This document shows positions 18,418 to 27,238 of a DNA stretch of 64,000 nucleotides, piece by piece (position 1 is the first letter of the stretch; each line of letters starts with the position of its first letter). A program made the translations under genes and the position numbers. The notes under the pieces were generated by a model. The model did no database searches. It saw only the letters and a program-made list of their open reading frames with translations, and had not been told where the DNA came from. This DNA comes from Streptomyces niveus (GTDB lineage: Bacteria; Actinomycetota; Actinomycetes; Streptomycetales; Streptomycetaceae), in contig NZ_MDCR01000076.1 of assembly GCF_001723055.1 (NCBI RefSeq), forward strand, positions 62,001 to 126,000, in the 5' to 3' direction.

Positions 18418-20523
18418 TTGAGTCGTGAAACTGACAGTTCGTCCTCCGGGCCCCAGGGGCGCGGCGGAGCCGCGTACCCCTCGGGGACACCGCCGTACGG
18501 ATCCCGCCAGTATCCGTCGCCACACCCCGAGCAGGACGCTCCGGAGGAGACAGCCGAGGCCCCGGCCCAGCCGGGCGAGCCGAAGACCGAGACAACGCTG
18601 ACCACGCGCATCCGGATCAACATCCCGGGTTCGCGGCCGATTCCGCCCGTCGTCATGCGTACGCCCATGAGCGACACGGACAGCGGCCCGTCCGGAACGG
18701 GCGGGCCCACCGGTCCGCCCGCGCAGGCGGGCCGGGGTGACTCCGACGACACCGGGGGCGCGCCGCGGGCCGGCGCAGGACCGGACGCGGGTGCGCCCGC
18801 CGACGACGCGCCGGCGGCGGACAAGCCCGCGACGAGCGACTGGTTCGCGCCGCGCAAGTCCCCGAGCGGGGGCACGCTCGGCGGCGGGATGGGCGCCGGA
18901 GCCGCCGTGACGGCGCCCGGCCCGAACGTCCCCGGCCCGGCCGCCGGACCGGACACCCGGGGCGGCGCGGGCGGACCCCGCCCGCCGGCCCCCGAGGGCA
19001 ACGCCTTCATGCCGCCCAGCGGCAGCACACCCGCGTTCGGTACCGGCGCGCCCGACGGGCCGACCTCGGGCCCCGCGAACGGTCTGTCGTCGCTCGCCTT
19101 CCTGGACCTGCCGCAGGGCTCCGACCTGGGCGTCTCGCCCGGGCCTGGCGCAGCCGCCGGACCGGCGGGACGCGACGAGCGGGACGACCGTGACGGACCG
19201 CCGCGGATGTCCGACGACACGGCCGTACTGACCCCGCAGCCGCCCGCCCCCGAGCCGCCGGGCGGGGCCGGCACCCATGTCTCCGGCGACACACTCACCA
19301 GCGGCATCCCGGTGGTGCCCTCGGAGAGCCGTTCGCCGTTCCCGCCCGCCGGCTCCCAGACGGGCCCGGTGCCGCGCACCGACCCGTCCGGTGGACGGTT
19401 CCCGGACGGCCTGCCGCCCAAGTCGCCCGGCCCGTCGGCCGGCGGCCCGATGTCGACGGGACCCTCCTCCCACGGAGGCGGCAACCCCGACTTCTCGTCG
19501 CCCGCCTTCCCCGGACCGGCGTCCGCGTCGCCCACCCCGGCGCCCGCCCGGACGACGAGCCCGCCTCCCAAGAAGAAGGGCCGCTCCAAGCTGATGGGCG
19601 CCGGCGTGGGCATCGTCACGCTGGTCGCGATCGCCTACGGCGCCGGGCTGCTCCTGAACCACTCCGACGTACCGAAGGGCACCACCGTGCTCGGCGTGGA
19701 CATCGGCGGCGGCACCCGCGACGACGCCGTCGACAAGCTGGAATCGACGCTCGGCAAGCGTTCGACGGCGCCGCTCCAGCTGTCCGTCGGCGGGAAGAAG
19801 GAGGAGCTCGGCCCGGACAAGGCGGGGCTCAGCCTCGACAGCCAGGCGACGGTCCGCAACGCGGCGGGCAGCGACTACAACCCGGTCTCCGTGATCGGCT
19901 CCCTCTTCGGCGGCGAACGCGTCACCGAACCGGTGATCCCGGTCGACGAGGAGAAGCTCCGCGTCGCCCTCACCGACCTCGCCGGCGCCTCGGGCTCGGC
20001 GGCCGACGGCACGATCAAGTTCGAACCGGGCAAGGCCGTCGCCGTACCGGGCAAGCCGGGCAAGGCACTTGACGTCGAGCGCTCGGTGATCTCGGTGAAG
20101 GACGCGTACCGCGCCCAGGTCGAGACGGGCAAGCCGAACACCGTCGAACTGCCCATCAGCAGCCGCGAACCGACGATCGACCAGGCCGAACTCGACCGCG
20201 CGATGAAGGACTTCGCGCAACCGGCGATGTCCGGCCTGATCACGATCAAGGCGGGCGGCAAACAGATCCAGTTCGGCCCCGACCGGTCACTGCCGCAGAT
20301 CCTCTCCATGAAGGCGATCGACGGAAAACTGGTCGAGGTCTACGACAGGGCGGCGATCGAGCAACTGCTGGACGGCGTCTTCGAGGGCCTGACGATCACG
20401 AAGGCCGACGGCAAGGAACACCCCTTGTCGGCGGCGGACGTGGCCCAGGCGATGCAGAAGCCCCTCCTGGGCACGACCCCGGAGGAACGCACGGCGGAGA
20501 TCGACCTCAACCCGCAGGGCTGA
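18418..20523 (+). CDS. Membrane-anchored peptidoglycan-binding protein with long disordered cytoplasmic region
   Basis: 701 aa, TTG start with GGGAGA upstream. Residues 1-385 are Pro/Gly/Ser-rich and disordered. A basic stretch KKKGRSK precedes one membrane helix (about 395-412). The outer part (about 415-701) matches the putative peptidoglycan-binding domain PG_binding_4 seen in VanW and L,D-transpeptidase proteins, probably twice (first copy from TTVLGVDIGGGTRDDAV, second from about 560). No transpeptidase or VanW domain follows, so this is a wall-binding module without an enzyme. A stop-signal hairpin follows. TTG is supported by its ribosome site, not by homology. Confidence 0.85.
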   Translation: MSRETDSSSSGPQGRGGAAYPSGTPPYGSRQYPSPHPEQDAPEETAEAPAQPGEPKTETTLTTRIRINIPGSRPIPPVVMRTPMSDTDSGPSGTGGPTGPPAQAGRGDSDDTGGAPRAGAGPDAGAPADDAPAADKPATSDWFAPRKSPSGGTLGGGMGAGAAVTAPGPNVPGPAAGPDTRGGAGGPRPPAPEGNAFMPPSGSTPAFGTGAPDGPTSGPANGLSSLAFLDLPQGSDLGVSPGPGAAAGPAGRDERDDRDGPPRMSDDTAVLTPQPPAPEPPGGAGTHVSGDTLTSGIPVVPSESRSPFPPAGSQTGPVPRTDPSGGRFPDGLPPKSPGPSAGGPMSTGPSSHGGGNPDFSSPAFPGPASASPTPAPARTTSPPPKKKGRSKLMGAGVGIVTLVAIAYGAGLLLNHSDVPKGTTVLGVDIGGGTRDDAVDKLESTLGKRSTAPLQLSVGGKKEELGPDKAGLSLDSQATVRNAAGSDYNPVSVIGSLFGGERVTEPVIPVDEEKLRVALTDLAGASGSAADGTIKFEPGKAVAVPGKPGKALDVERSVISVKDAYRAQVETGKPNTVELPISSREPTIDQAELDRAMKDFAQPAMSGLITIKAGGKQIQFGPDRSLPQILSMKAIDGKLVEVYDRAAIEQLLDGVFEGLTITKADGKEHPLSAADVAQAMQKPLLGTTPEERTAEIDLNPQG

Positions 20524-20540
20524 CACCCGCGCTCACCGCG

Positions 20541-20583
20541 AGGCCCGCCCTCGCCACCGGACTCCGGTGGCGAGGGCGGGCCT
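20541..20583. terminator. Bidirectional terminator
   Basis: Perfect 20-bp stem with a 3-nt loop (ACT), placed between two convergent genes ending at 20523 and 20650. T-rich on the plus-strand exit (CCTTCG). Confidence 0.85.
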
Positions 20584-20649
20584 TCGCCGTGTGCCGGCCG
20601 CGCGGCGCGCGGTCGGCCGCCGTACCGGCTCGGAACCGATCGGTCCCGC

Positions 20650-21495
20650 TCAGTTCAGCATCGCCCGCGCCGCCCGCGCCTTGTGGCGGATCGCCTCCGC
20701 CGTCGACGGTTCCACCGCCGCCACCACCTCCGCGTACTCGTCCATCTCCGCCGCTCCCGCCAGGAAATCCCCGCGCCGTACGAGCAGTTGGGCGCGTTCG
20801 TAGCGCAGACGGGCCGGGTGCGACGGGAGGAGGAGGCTCAGTTCGACCGCCCACAGCGCGACATCGCCGCGTTCGGGGCGCGTCGAGGCCCACGCGCGGA
20901 TGTTGTTCAGGATGCGCACCACGACGTGGAGCGGTTCCGCCGGGCTCAGCATCGACGCCTCCAGAGGGGCGCCTGTCGCCCCCGTGACCAGCCTCTCGGT
21001 GTCCTGGCGGGTCAGGAGCCCGCCGCCCGCGTACGGGTCCACCAGGACCCTCTCGTCGGGCTCCCCGGGCGCGCCGAGGCCCACGACGAAGTGACCGGGC
21101 AGGGCCACCCCGTACACCGGCGCCCCCGCGCGGCGCGCGACCTCCGTCCACAGGACCGACAGCAGGATCGGCAACCCGCGCCTGCGCCGCAGCACTTCGT
21201 GCAGCAGGGACGCCTCCAGGCGCCCGTACTCGCCCGGCGTGCCCCGGAAGCCCAGACGCGTGCCCAGCAGGTCCGCCAGCGCCGTGGCCCACGCGCGCGG
21301 GCCGGTCAGGCCGAACGGCAGCATCCCGGCCAGGCGGTCGAGTTCGATCTGCGCCGCGTCCAGTCCGGCCTCGTCCAGCGAGGCGTCGGCCTCCCCGCCG
21401 ATGAGGAGGCAGAGCAGCGCGACGTCGGGCCGCTCCGCGCGGGCCTCGGCGGCGAACCGGCTCCGGCGGTCGGGCAGGGGCGGTTGAGATTCCAT
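20650..21495 (-). CDS. SirB1-like transglutaminase-fold protein
   Basis: 281 aa from ATG 21495. The central part (about 90-200) matches the SirB1/DUF transglutaminase-like family: LHEVLRRRRGLPILLSVLWTE, VYGVALPGHFVVGLG and VLVDPYAGGGLLT. Here SVLW stands where a catalytic Cys is expected in active transglutaminases, so enzyme activity is doubtful. The C-terminal half is helical and Ala/Glu-rich, TPR-like. No signal peptide. It is 17 bp downstream of the GNAT gene and probably in its operon. Confidence 0.8.
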   Translation of the reverse strand: MESQPPLPDRRSRFAAEARAERPDVALLCLLIGGEADASLDEAGLDAAQIELDRLAGMLPFGLTGPRAWATALADLLGTRLGFRGTPGEYGRLEASLLHEVLRRRRGLPILLSVLWTEVARRAGAPVYGVALPGHFVVGLGAPGEPDERVLVDPYAGGGLLTRQDTERLVTGATGAPLEASMLSPAEPLHVVVRILNNIRAWASTRPERGDVALWAVELSLLLPSHPARLRYERAQLLVRRGDFLAGAAEMDEYAEVVAAVEPSTAEAIRHKARAARAMLN

Positions 21496-21512
21496 GGCCG
21501 GTCCGTCGCTCC

Positions 21513-22505
21513 TCACGCGGCTCGGAAGTGGTGGTACCGGTGATGCGTGGCGAAGCCCATGCCGTCGTACAGCGCGCCCGCGGCCTCGTTGTCCGACTCG
21601 ACCTGGAGCCACGCCGCCGACGCGCCCTCCTCAAGAGCGCGCGCCGCGAGCGCGCGCATCACCGCGCTCGCCAGCCCCTGCCGCCGTCGCGCCGGGTCGA
21701 CCTCCACGGCCATGAACCCGGCCCAGCGACCGTCGACGACACACCGCCCGATCGCGGCCGGCACCCCGCCCTCGCCCGCGATCGACGCGAACCACACGGA
21801 CGGCCCCGCGGCGAGCACCTGCGACACGTGCGGCCCCGGCTCGTCGAACCGCTGGTAGCGGCGGAGCCACGCCTCGTCGCAGGCGCGGTCGAGGGTCACG
21901 CGCGCGGTGGCGTCCCCGTCCGCCAGCGGCGCCAGCGCGCCGACGCGCAGCTCCGCCGTGACCTCCCGTCGCCAGCCCCGCGCCTCCAGCTCCGCGCAGA
22001 GCACCTCCTGCGTCCCCTCAGCGCCCGTGGCGGTCTGGATGTACGCGGGGAGCCCCCGGAGGTCGTACCAGCCCTGTACGCGCGTCAGAGCCTCGTCCAG
22101 GGGCATTCCCGGGTCGCCCAGCGGCAGCACCGAGTTGGCGCGCCGGGTGAATCCGCCGGACGCCCGCAACTCCCACTCGCCGAGCGCCTCCCGCTCGACC
22201 GGCTGCCACGCCCGCGCGGCCACCCGCGCCAGCTCCCGGAAGGAGGCGGCGGGGCCCCGGCGGCGGGCCGGCGCGGCCGGCACGACCTTGCCCGCGACGA
22301 GCGAGGACGCCGCGATTTGGACCGTCTCACCCGTGCGTCGTGTGATGAGGACCACATTCTCGTCCCAGGATGTGAGAACACCGACCGTGTCGGTGAACTT
22401 CTCGGCGCCGTCGACGGCGCCGGTCAGACGGCGGACGGACACGCGTTTTCCCACGTCGGCGGGGGTGATCCGGACCTCCAGCCGTCCTCCGGTTGTGAAT
22501 TCCAC
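21513..22505 (-). CDS. GNAT acetyltransferase with N-terminal SH3-type domain
   Basis: 330 aa, GTG start. Residues 1-75 form a small beta-rich domain (RITPADVGKRVSVRR, GVLTSWDENVVLITRRTG) like the SH3-type domain of M. tuberculosis Rv0428c, as I recall it. The C-terminal GNAT fold (about 215-330) has the acetyl-CoA motif ARRRQGLASAVMRAL and the late block LQVESDNEAAGALYDGMGF. The substrate is unknown. It is transcribed away from the ferredoxin gene and forms a likely operon with the SirB1-like gene. Confidence 0.85.
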   Translation of the reverse strand: MEFTTGGRLEVRITPADVGKRVSVRRLTGAVDGAEKFTDTVGVLTSWDENVVLITRRTGETVQIAASSLVAGKVVPAAPARRRGPAASFRELARVAARAWQPVEREALGEWELRASGGFTRRANSVLPLGDPGMPLDEALTRVQGWYDLRGLPAYIQTATGAEGTQEVLCAELEARGWRREVTAELRVGALAPLADGDATARVTLDRACDEAWLRRYQRFDEPGPHVSQVLAAGPSVWFASIAGEGGVPAAIGRCVVDGRWAGFMAVEVDPARRRQGLASAVMRALAARALEEGASAAWLQVESDNEAAGALYDGMGFATHHRYHHFRAA

Positions 22506-22644
22506 AGCTCCGTGCGCCCCTCCTGTGCGGATCGTGCCCAGGAACGGAGATACTAGGTGCGGGCATCGACGACGCCGCGCTCCCGCGCGCCCGTGGACGG
22601 AGCCGCAGATGGCCCGCCGCGCCCTATCGAGGAGGAACGACAGC

Positions 22645-22971
22645 GTGACCTACGTCATCGCGCAGCCTTGTGTGGATCTCAAGGACAAGGCGTGCATCGA
22701 AGAGTGCCCGGTCGACTGCATCTACGAGGGCTCCCGGTCCTTGTACATCCACCCGGACGAATGCGTCGACTGTGGCGCCTGTGAGCCGGTTTGCCCGGTC
22801 GAGGCGATCTTCTACGAAGACGACACTCCGGAGGAGTGGAAGGACTACTACAAGGCGAACGTGGAGTTCTTCGACGAACTCGGTTCCCCCGGTGGCGCGT
22901 CCAAGCTCGGTCTGATCGAGCGTGACCACCCCTTCATCGCCGCACTGCCGCCTCAGCCTCACAACGACTGA
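22645..22971 (+). CDS. fdxA: 7Fe ferredoxin
   Basis: 108 aa from GTG 22645, with GGAGGA 9 nt upstream; the much longer open frame before it is noncoding. The N-terminal C-x7-C-x3-CP set (CVDLKDKACIEECP) suits a 3Fe-4S cluster and the C-x2-C-x2-C-x3-CP set (CVDCGACEPVCP) suits a 4Fe-4S cluster. The acidic C-terminus is the usual one for actinobacterial FdxA/FdxC. It carries electrons for oxidoreductases such as P450s. It lies directly before dapC, the same pairing I remember for fdxC-dapC of M. tuberculosis. Confidence 0.93.
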   Translation: MTYVIAQPCVDLKDKACIEECPVDCIYEGSRSLYIHPDECVDCGACEPVCPVEAIFYEDDTPEEWKDYYKANVEFFDELGSPGGASKLGLIERDHPFIAALPPQPHND

Positions 22972-22987
22972 CAAGCGCGACCCCGGT

Positions 22988-23014
22988 CCCGTACGGCAAC
23001 CTTCGCCGTACGGG
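22988..23014 (+). terminator. Hairpin between ferredoxin gene and dapC
   Basis: Perfect 10-bp stem (22988-22997 with 23005-23014), 7-nt loop, 17 bp after the ferredoxin stop. Confidence 0.55.
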
Positions 23015-23058
23015 GCCGAGGTGTTTCCCCGTCGTACCGGCAAGTGAAAGTGAGCACC

Positions 23059-24153
23059 GTGTCCGCAGTCTCTTCGCGACTTCCGGTCTTCCCCTGGGAC
23101 AAGCTGGAGCCCTACAAGGCGACAGCGGCGGCCCATCCGGACGGCATCGTGGACCTGTCCGTCGGAACCCCGGTCGATCCGGTCCCCGACCTGATCCAGC
23201 GGGCCCTGGTCGCCGCGGCGAACTCGCCCGGATATCCCACGGTGTGGGGTACGTCCCAGCTGCGCGACGCGCTGACGGGCTGGGCCGAACGGCGGCTGGG
23301 CGTGCGCGACGTCGCGCACGCCAACGTCCTTCCCGTGGTCGGCTCCAAGGAACTGGTCGCCTGGCTGCCGACCCAGCTCGGCCTCGGCGCCGGTGACCGG
23401 GTCGCGTATCCGCGGCTGGCCTACCCGACGTACGAGGTGGGCGCCCGGCTGTGCGGCGCGGAGCCCGTCTCCTACGAAGACCCGACCGACCTCGACCCGG
23501 CCGGCCTCAGGCTGCTCTGGCTGAACTCGCCGTCGAACCCGACCGGCCGGGTCCTGGACAAGGCCGAGCTGACCCGGATCGTCGCCTGGGCGCGTGAGCA
23601 CGGCGTGCTGCTCTTCAGTGACGAGTGCTACCTGGAACTCGGCTGGGAGGCCGAGCCCGTCTCCGTACTCCACCCGGACGTCTGCGGCGGCTCGTACGAG
23701 GGCGTCGTGGCCGTCCACTCGCTCTCCAAGCGCTCCAACCTGGCCGGCTACCGCGCGGCCTTCCTCGTGGGCGACGCGGCCGTCCTGGGCGAACTGCTCC
23801 AGATCCGCAAGCACGGCGGCATGATGACGCCCGCCCCGGTGCAGGCGGCGACCGTCGCGGCGCTGGGCGACGACACCCATGTGGCGGAGCAGCGCGCGCG
23901 GTACGCGGCCCGCCGCACCGCCCTGCGCGCGGCCCTGGAGGGCCACGGCTTCCGGATCGAGCACAGCGAGGCCAGCCTGTACCTCTGGGCGACGCGCGAC
24001 GAGCCGTGCTGGGAGACGGTGGCCCGTCTGGCGCAGCTGGGCGTCCTGGTGGCGCCCGGGGACTTCTACGGGCCCGCGGGCGACCGTTTCGTACGGGTGG
24101 CGCTCACGGCGACCGACGAGCGCGTCGAGGCCGCCGTCAAACGGCTCGGCTGA
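23059..24153 (+). CDS. dapC: Succinyldiaminopimelate transaminase
   Basis: 364 aa. A fold-type I PLP aminotransferase of the actinobacterial DapC group, which converts N-succinyl-2-amino-6-ketopimelate to N-succinyl-LL-DAP with glutamate. Visible motifs are LSVGTPVDPVPDLI, the substrate loop YPTVWGTSQLRDAL, LLWLNSPSNPTGRVL, FSDECYLELGW and the PLP lysine in HSLSKRSNLAGYR. In-frame GTG codons stand at 23044, 23050 and 23059; I took 23059 because only it has a purine-rich stretch at a usable distance. dapE lies 1.9 kb downstream. Confidence 0.9.
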   Translation: MSAVSSRLPVFPWDKLEPYKATAAAHPDGIVDLSVGTPVDPVPDLIQRALVAAANSPGYPTVWGTSQLRDALTGWAERRLGVRDVAHANVLPVVGSKELVAWLPTQLGLGAGDRVAYPRLAYPTYEVGARLCGAEPVSYEDPTDLDPAGLRLLWLNSPSNPTGRVLDKAELTRIVAWAREHGVLLFSDECYLELGWEAEPVSVLHPDVCGGSYEGVVAVHSLSKRSNLAGYRAAFLVGDAAVLGELLQIRKHGGMMTPAPVQAATVAALGDDTHVAEQRARYAARRTALRAALEGHGFRIEHSEASLYLWATRDEPCWETVARLAQLGVLVAPGDFYGPAGDRFVRVALTATDERVEAAVKRLG

Positions 24154-24180
24154 CGTCCGGCGGTTCCACCCGAAGCACAA

Positions 24181-24224
24181 CACGAAGGGGCCCGGGGAGT
24201 ACGTACTCCCCGGGCCCCTTCGTG
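24181..24224. terminator. Bidirectional terminator, perfect palindrome
   Basis: A 44-bp perfect palindrome with 22-bp arms and no unpaired loop base, between the convergent dapC and secreted-protein genes. Confidence 0.88.
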
Positions 24225-24234
24225 GATGCGTCGA

Positions 24235-24675
24235 TCAGCCGAGCGGCAGGGTGTTGACCGGGAGCTTGTCCGTGGGCAGGCCCTTGCCGAGGGAGTCCGT
24301 CGGCAGACCGTTCTCGGTGACGGACGTGGCCGCGTCGCCGAGGGCCTGACCGGCGCCGCCGGCGGCTTCACCGGCCGCCCGTTGCGCGACGGGGGTCGCC
24401 GACTTGGCGACACCGCCGAGGGTCTCGCCGGCCGCCGGGACGGAGGTGCGAACCGTCTCGGCGCCGACCTCGCCCGCGATGCCGGTCGCCTGGCGGGCGC
24501 CGTTGTCCAGCGTGTTGCCGAGGGCGGCGCCGTCCAGCTGGGAAACGCTGCCGAGGTCGGCGGTCTGGGGGAGGGCTGCTGCGCTGGCGGAGCCGGCCGC
24601 ACCGACCACGGGGGCTGCGCCCGCCGCGATAAGCAGCGCGGCACGGGCGATCCGACGGGTCAGGGGGAGGGACAT
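24235..24675 (-). CDS. Small secreted Gly/Ala-rich protein, function unknown
   Basis: 146 aa from ATG 24675, with AAAGGAG 6 nt upstream. A signal peptide covers residues 1-31 (basic RRIARAALLI, then ending GSASAAA-LPQ). The mature protein is low-complexity: Ala/Gly/Thr-rich, then the repeat LPTDSLGKGLPTDKLPVN at the end. There is no cysteine and no enzyme motif. Similar streptomycete proteins are sometimes mislabelled ATP-binding; no P-loop is present here. Upstream lies about 290 bp of unusually A+T-rich DNA, which suggests strong separate regulation. Confidence 0.75.
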   Translation of the reverse strand: MSLPLTRRIARAALLIAAGAAPVVGAAGSASAAALPQTADLGSVSQLDGAALGNTLDNGARQATGIAGEVGAETVRTSVPAAGETLGGVAKSATPVAQRAAGEAAGGAGQALGDAATSVTENGLPTDSLGKGLPTDKLPVNTLPLG

Positions 24676-24962
24676 GGTGCTCCTTTGACGGGAAGGGAAT
24701 TGTCGTGTCCAGCGATCGGACGCTGTGACAACCCCTCGAAGGGCACCTGAGGTTGCGGTGTGCGAGGGTAAAGAATTGGCAATGCGTCGCATTATCCGTT
24801 ACGGATAAAAACGGTCAAAGGATCCTCCGCCCGGAGATCTGCCGAACCGTCACTTCGCCTTTAGCGCAAGGGATTTGACGCCGGACGAGTGAATCGGCCG
24901 AGGTGTGGGCGCAATGCCGACCGGATATGCCGCGACTACTCCGTTCGGGTGACCTCGCCGCA
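24676..24962 (-). promoter_or_regulatory. A+T-rich leader of the secreted-protein gene
   Basis: 287 bp between the start of the secreted-protein gene and the stop of the lytic-transglycosylase-like gene. It holds AT-rich runs at 24765-24830, rare in this window, and a short inverted repeat, ATCCGTTACGGAT, at 24796-24808. No RNA family was recognised. Confidence 0.4.
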
Positions 24963-25928
24963 CTACTGCGCGATACGCAGACGGACGTCGTTCCCGCCGG
25001 GTCGCGCGGTGCCGGATTCGCCGCCGGTCTTCCGCCAGCCCTGTCCGGACTTCGCCACGCTCCATACCCGGTCTCCTACGGAGACTTCCGCGATCCGCAG
25101 TTCCGCGGAGTGCGCCACCGCCCAGTGGGCGAATTCCCAACTACGGGCCCTGTCGGCGGACTTGACCGGCACGGTGACCTCCGAAGGCCCGGTCGTCGCG
25201 GCCGGTTCACCGCCCGCCTGGCCGCCCGCCTCGGCGACCTTCGCCCCCGGGTCGCTGCCGGCGCCGCCAGGCAGCACCTTCGACCCGAAGTCGCGTGTCA
25301 GGGCGGCCCGTACGGCCGCCGCGTCACCCGGTTCGCCGTCGCCTCCGCCCGTACAGGTGAGGGTCGCGGCGGCCTTGCCGGTGAGCGCCGCGGACAGCAC
25401 GGTGGCGTCCGGCTCGTGCTTCGCGTACGCCAGCGGGAACGCGCTGCGCTGCACCCGCTGCGCCGCGTCCGTAAGAGGGAGCCGGTAGTAGCCCGGCACC
25501 TCGGCGAGCTTCGTGTAGAACTGCCCGGCCGAGTACGCGGGGTCGAGGATCTGCTCGACCGTGCCCCAGCCCTTCGACGGCCGCTGCTGGAAGAGGCCGA
25601 CGGAGTCCCGGTCGCCGTAGTCGATGTTGCGCAGCGCCGACTCCTGGAGAGCGGTCGCCAGGGCGATCGTGACGGCCCGCTCGGGCATGCCGCGGGTGGT
25701 GCCGACCGCAGAGATCGTGGCCGCGTTCGCCGCCTGCTCCGGACTCATCTCGTACGTGCGGATCTCACCGTCCGACGGCTCGGCGGCCCGCGCCGTGCAG
25801 CGCGGCGGGCCGATGTCGTCGGCGCCGAATCGCACCACGAGGTAGCCGGCCACCGCGAGGAGCACGGTGAACGCGGCCACGGCGCGGAGAAAACGGCCAC
25901 GGCGAGGAGGGGAGGCGGTCTCGGACAC
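24963..25928 (-). CDS. Membrane-anchored lytic-transglycosylase-like protein
   Basis: 321 aa from GTG 25928. TACGGT stands 6 nt before it, a leaderless arrangement that supports this start. Residues 1-13 are basic and a membrane helix covers about 14-35. The outer domain has the lysozyme-like pattern AVTIALATALQESALRN with a candidate catalytic Glu, then DSVGLFQQRPSKGWGT and QFYTKLAEVPGY. This is seen in wall-hydrolase modules of actinobacteria. The rest (about 220-321) carries a second domain with cell-wall-adapter-like beta structure. Homologues are sometimes mislabelled heavy metal transporters; no metal motif is visible. Confidence 0.8.
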   Translation of the reverse strand: MSETASPPRRGRFLRAVAAFTVLLAVAGYLVVRFGADDIGPPRCTARAAEPSDGEIRTYEMSPEQAANAATISAVGTTRGMPERAVTIALATALQESALRNIDYGDRDSVGLFQQRPSKGWGTVEQILDPAYSAGQFYTKLAEVPGYYRLPLTDAAQRVQRSAFPLAYAKHEPDATVLSAALTGKAAATLTCTGGGDGEPGDAAAVRAALTRDFGSKVLPGGAGSDPGAKVAEAGGQAGGEPAATTGPSEVTVPVKSADRARSWEFAHWAVAHSAELRIAEVSVGDRVWSVAKSGQGWRKTGGESGTARPGGNDVRLRIAQ

Positions 25929-26022
25929 GGGCACACCGTACCGGCCCCGCCGCCCGGCCAGAACCGGTACGACCGGACCCCGCGGACCCCGTCCGGTACC
26001 GGCCACGTCGTAGGGTCTGGCC

Positions 26023-27114
26023 ATGCCCGAAACGAAGCCTGGAACCACGCTCGACCTCACGCTGGACGCCCCGGAGCTGACCGCCCGGCTCGTCGACATC
26101 CCGTCCGTCAGCGGCACCGAGAAGCCCCTCGCGGACGCCGTCGAGGAGGCCCTGCGCGCCCTGCCGCACCTCACGGTCGAGCGGTACGGCAACAACGTCG
26201 TCGCGCGTACGGATCTCGGACGGGCCGAGCGGATCATCCTGGCCGGGCACATCGACACCGTGCCCATCGCCGGCAACGTGCCCTCCAGGCTGGACGAGAA
26301 CGGCATCCTGTGGGGCTGCGGCACCACCGACATGAAGTCGGGCGTCGCCGTCCAGCTGCGGATCGCCGCGACCGTCCCGGCCCCCAACCGCGACCTCACG
26401 TTCGTCTTCTACGACAACGAGGAGGTCGCCGCCGACCTCAACGGGCTCGGGCACGTGGCCGCCGCCCGCCCCGACCTGCTGGAGGCGGACTTCGCCGTCC
26501 TCCTGGAGCCCTCCGACGCGCAGGTCGAGGGCGGCTGTCAGGGGACCCTGCGGATCCACCTCCGTACGGAGGGCGAGCGGGCGCACTCGGCGCGCGGCTG
26601 GATGGGGTCCAACGCCATCCACGCCGCCGCGCCGATCCTGGCCCGCCTCGCCGCGTACGAACCACGCCGCCCGGTGATCGACGGACTGGAGTACCGGGAG
26701 GGCCTGAACGCCGTGGCGATCGAGGGAGGCGTGGCGAACAACGTCATCCCCGACGCGTGCACCGTGGTCGTCAACTACCGCTACGCGCCCGACCGTGGCG
26801 AGGCGGAGGCGGTGGCGCACGTGCGCGAGGTGTTCGCCGACTGCGGGATCCGGGAGTTCGTCGTGGACGATCACTCGGGCGCCGCCCTGCCCGGCCTCTC
26901 GCACCCCGCCGCCGCCGCGTTCATGGCGGCCGTGGGCGGCACCGCGCAGCCCAAGTTCGGCTGGACGGACGTCTCGCGCTTCGGCGCGCTCGGGGTGCCC
27001 GCGGTCAACTACGGCCCGGGGGACGCGCTGCTGGCCCACAAGCGGGACGAGCACGTGGCCGTCGAACGGATCACGCACTGCGAGAACCGGCTGCGGGAGT
27101 GGCTGACCTCCTGA
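26023..27114 (+). CDS. dapE: Succinyl-diaminopimelate desuccinylase
   Basis: 363 aa. M20 di-zinc peptidase family; it releases LL-diaminopimelate from its N-succinyl form for lysine and peptidoglycan. Metal and catalytic motifs are AGHIDTVP (His, Asp), GCGTTDMKSG, YDNEEV (Glu pair) and LLEPSDAQVEGGC. The dimerisation lid and the late TDVSRFGALGVPAVNYGPG are typical. TAGGGT at 26011-26016 lies 6 nt before ATG 26023, so the message is probably leaderless. It is divergent from the wall hydrolase gene. Confidence 0.93.
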   Translation: MPETKPGTTLDLTLDAPELTARLVDIPSVSGTEKPLADAVEEALRALPHLTVERYGNNVVARTDLGRAERIILAGHIDTVPIAGNVPSRLDENGILWGCGTTDMKSGVAVQLRIAATVPAPNRDLTFVFYDNEEVAADLNGLGHVAAARPDLLEADFAVLLEPSDAQVEGGCQGTLRIHLRTEGERAHSARGWMGSNAIHAAAPILARLAAYEPRRPVIDGLEYREGLNAVAIEGGVANNVIPDACTVVVNYRYAPDRGEAEAVAHVREVFADCGIREFVVDDHSGAALPGLSHPAAAAFMAAVGGTAQPKFGWTDVSRFGALGVPAVNYGPGDALLAHKRDEHVAVERITHCENRLREWLTS

Positions 27115-27238
27115 AGAGGCGACGGCGGGGCGGTCGGTACACCGGGGGGAGCCGGACCGACCGCCGGAATTTCGCCGTTTGTCACCTCGATGGATCTACG
27201 CTGGCCGAGAACTGGCACAGCAGCGGAGGGAGCAGTCC

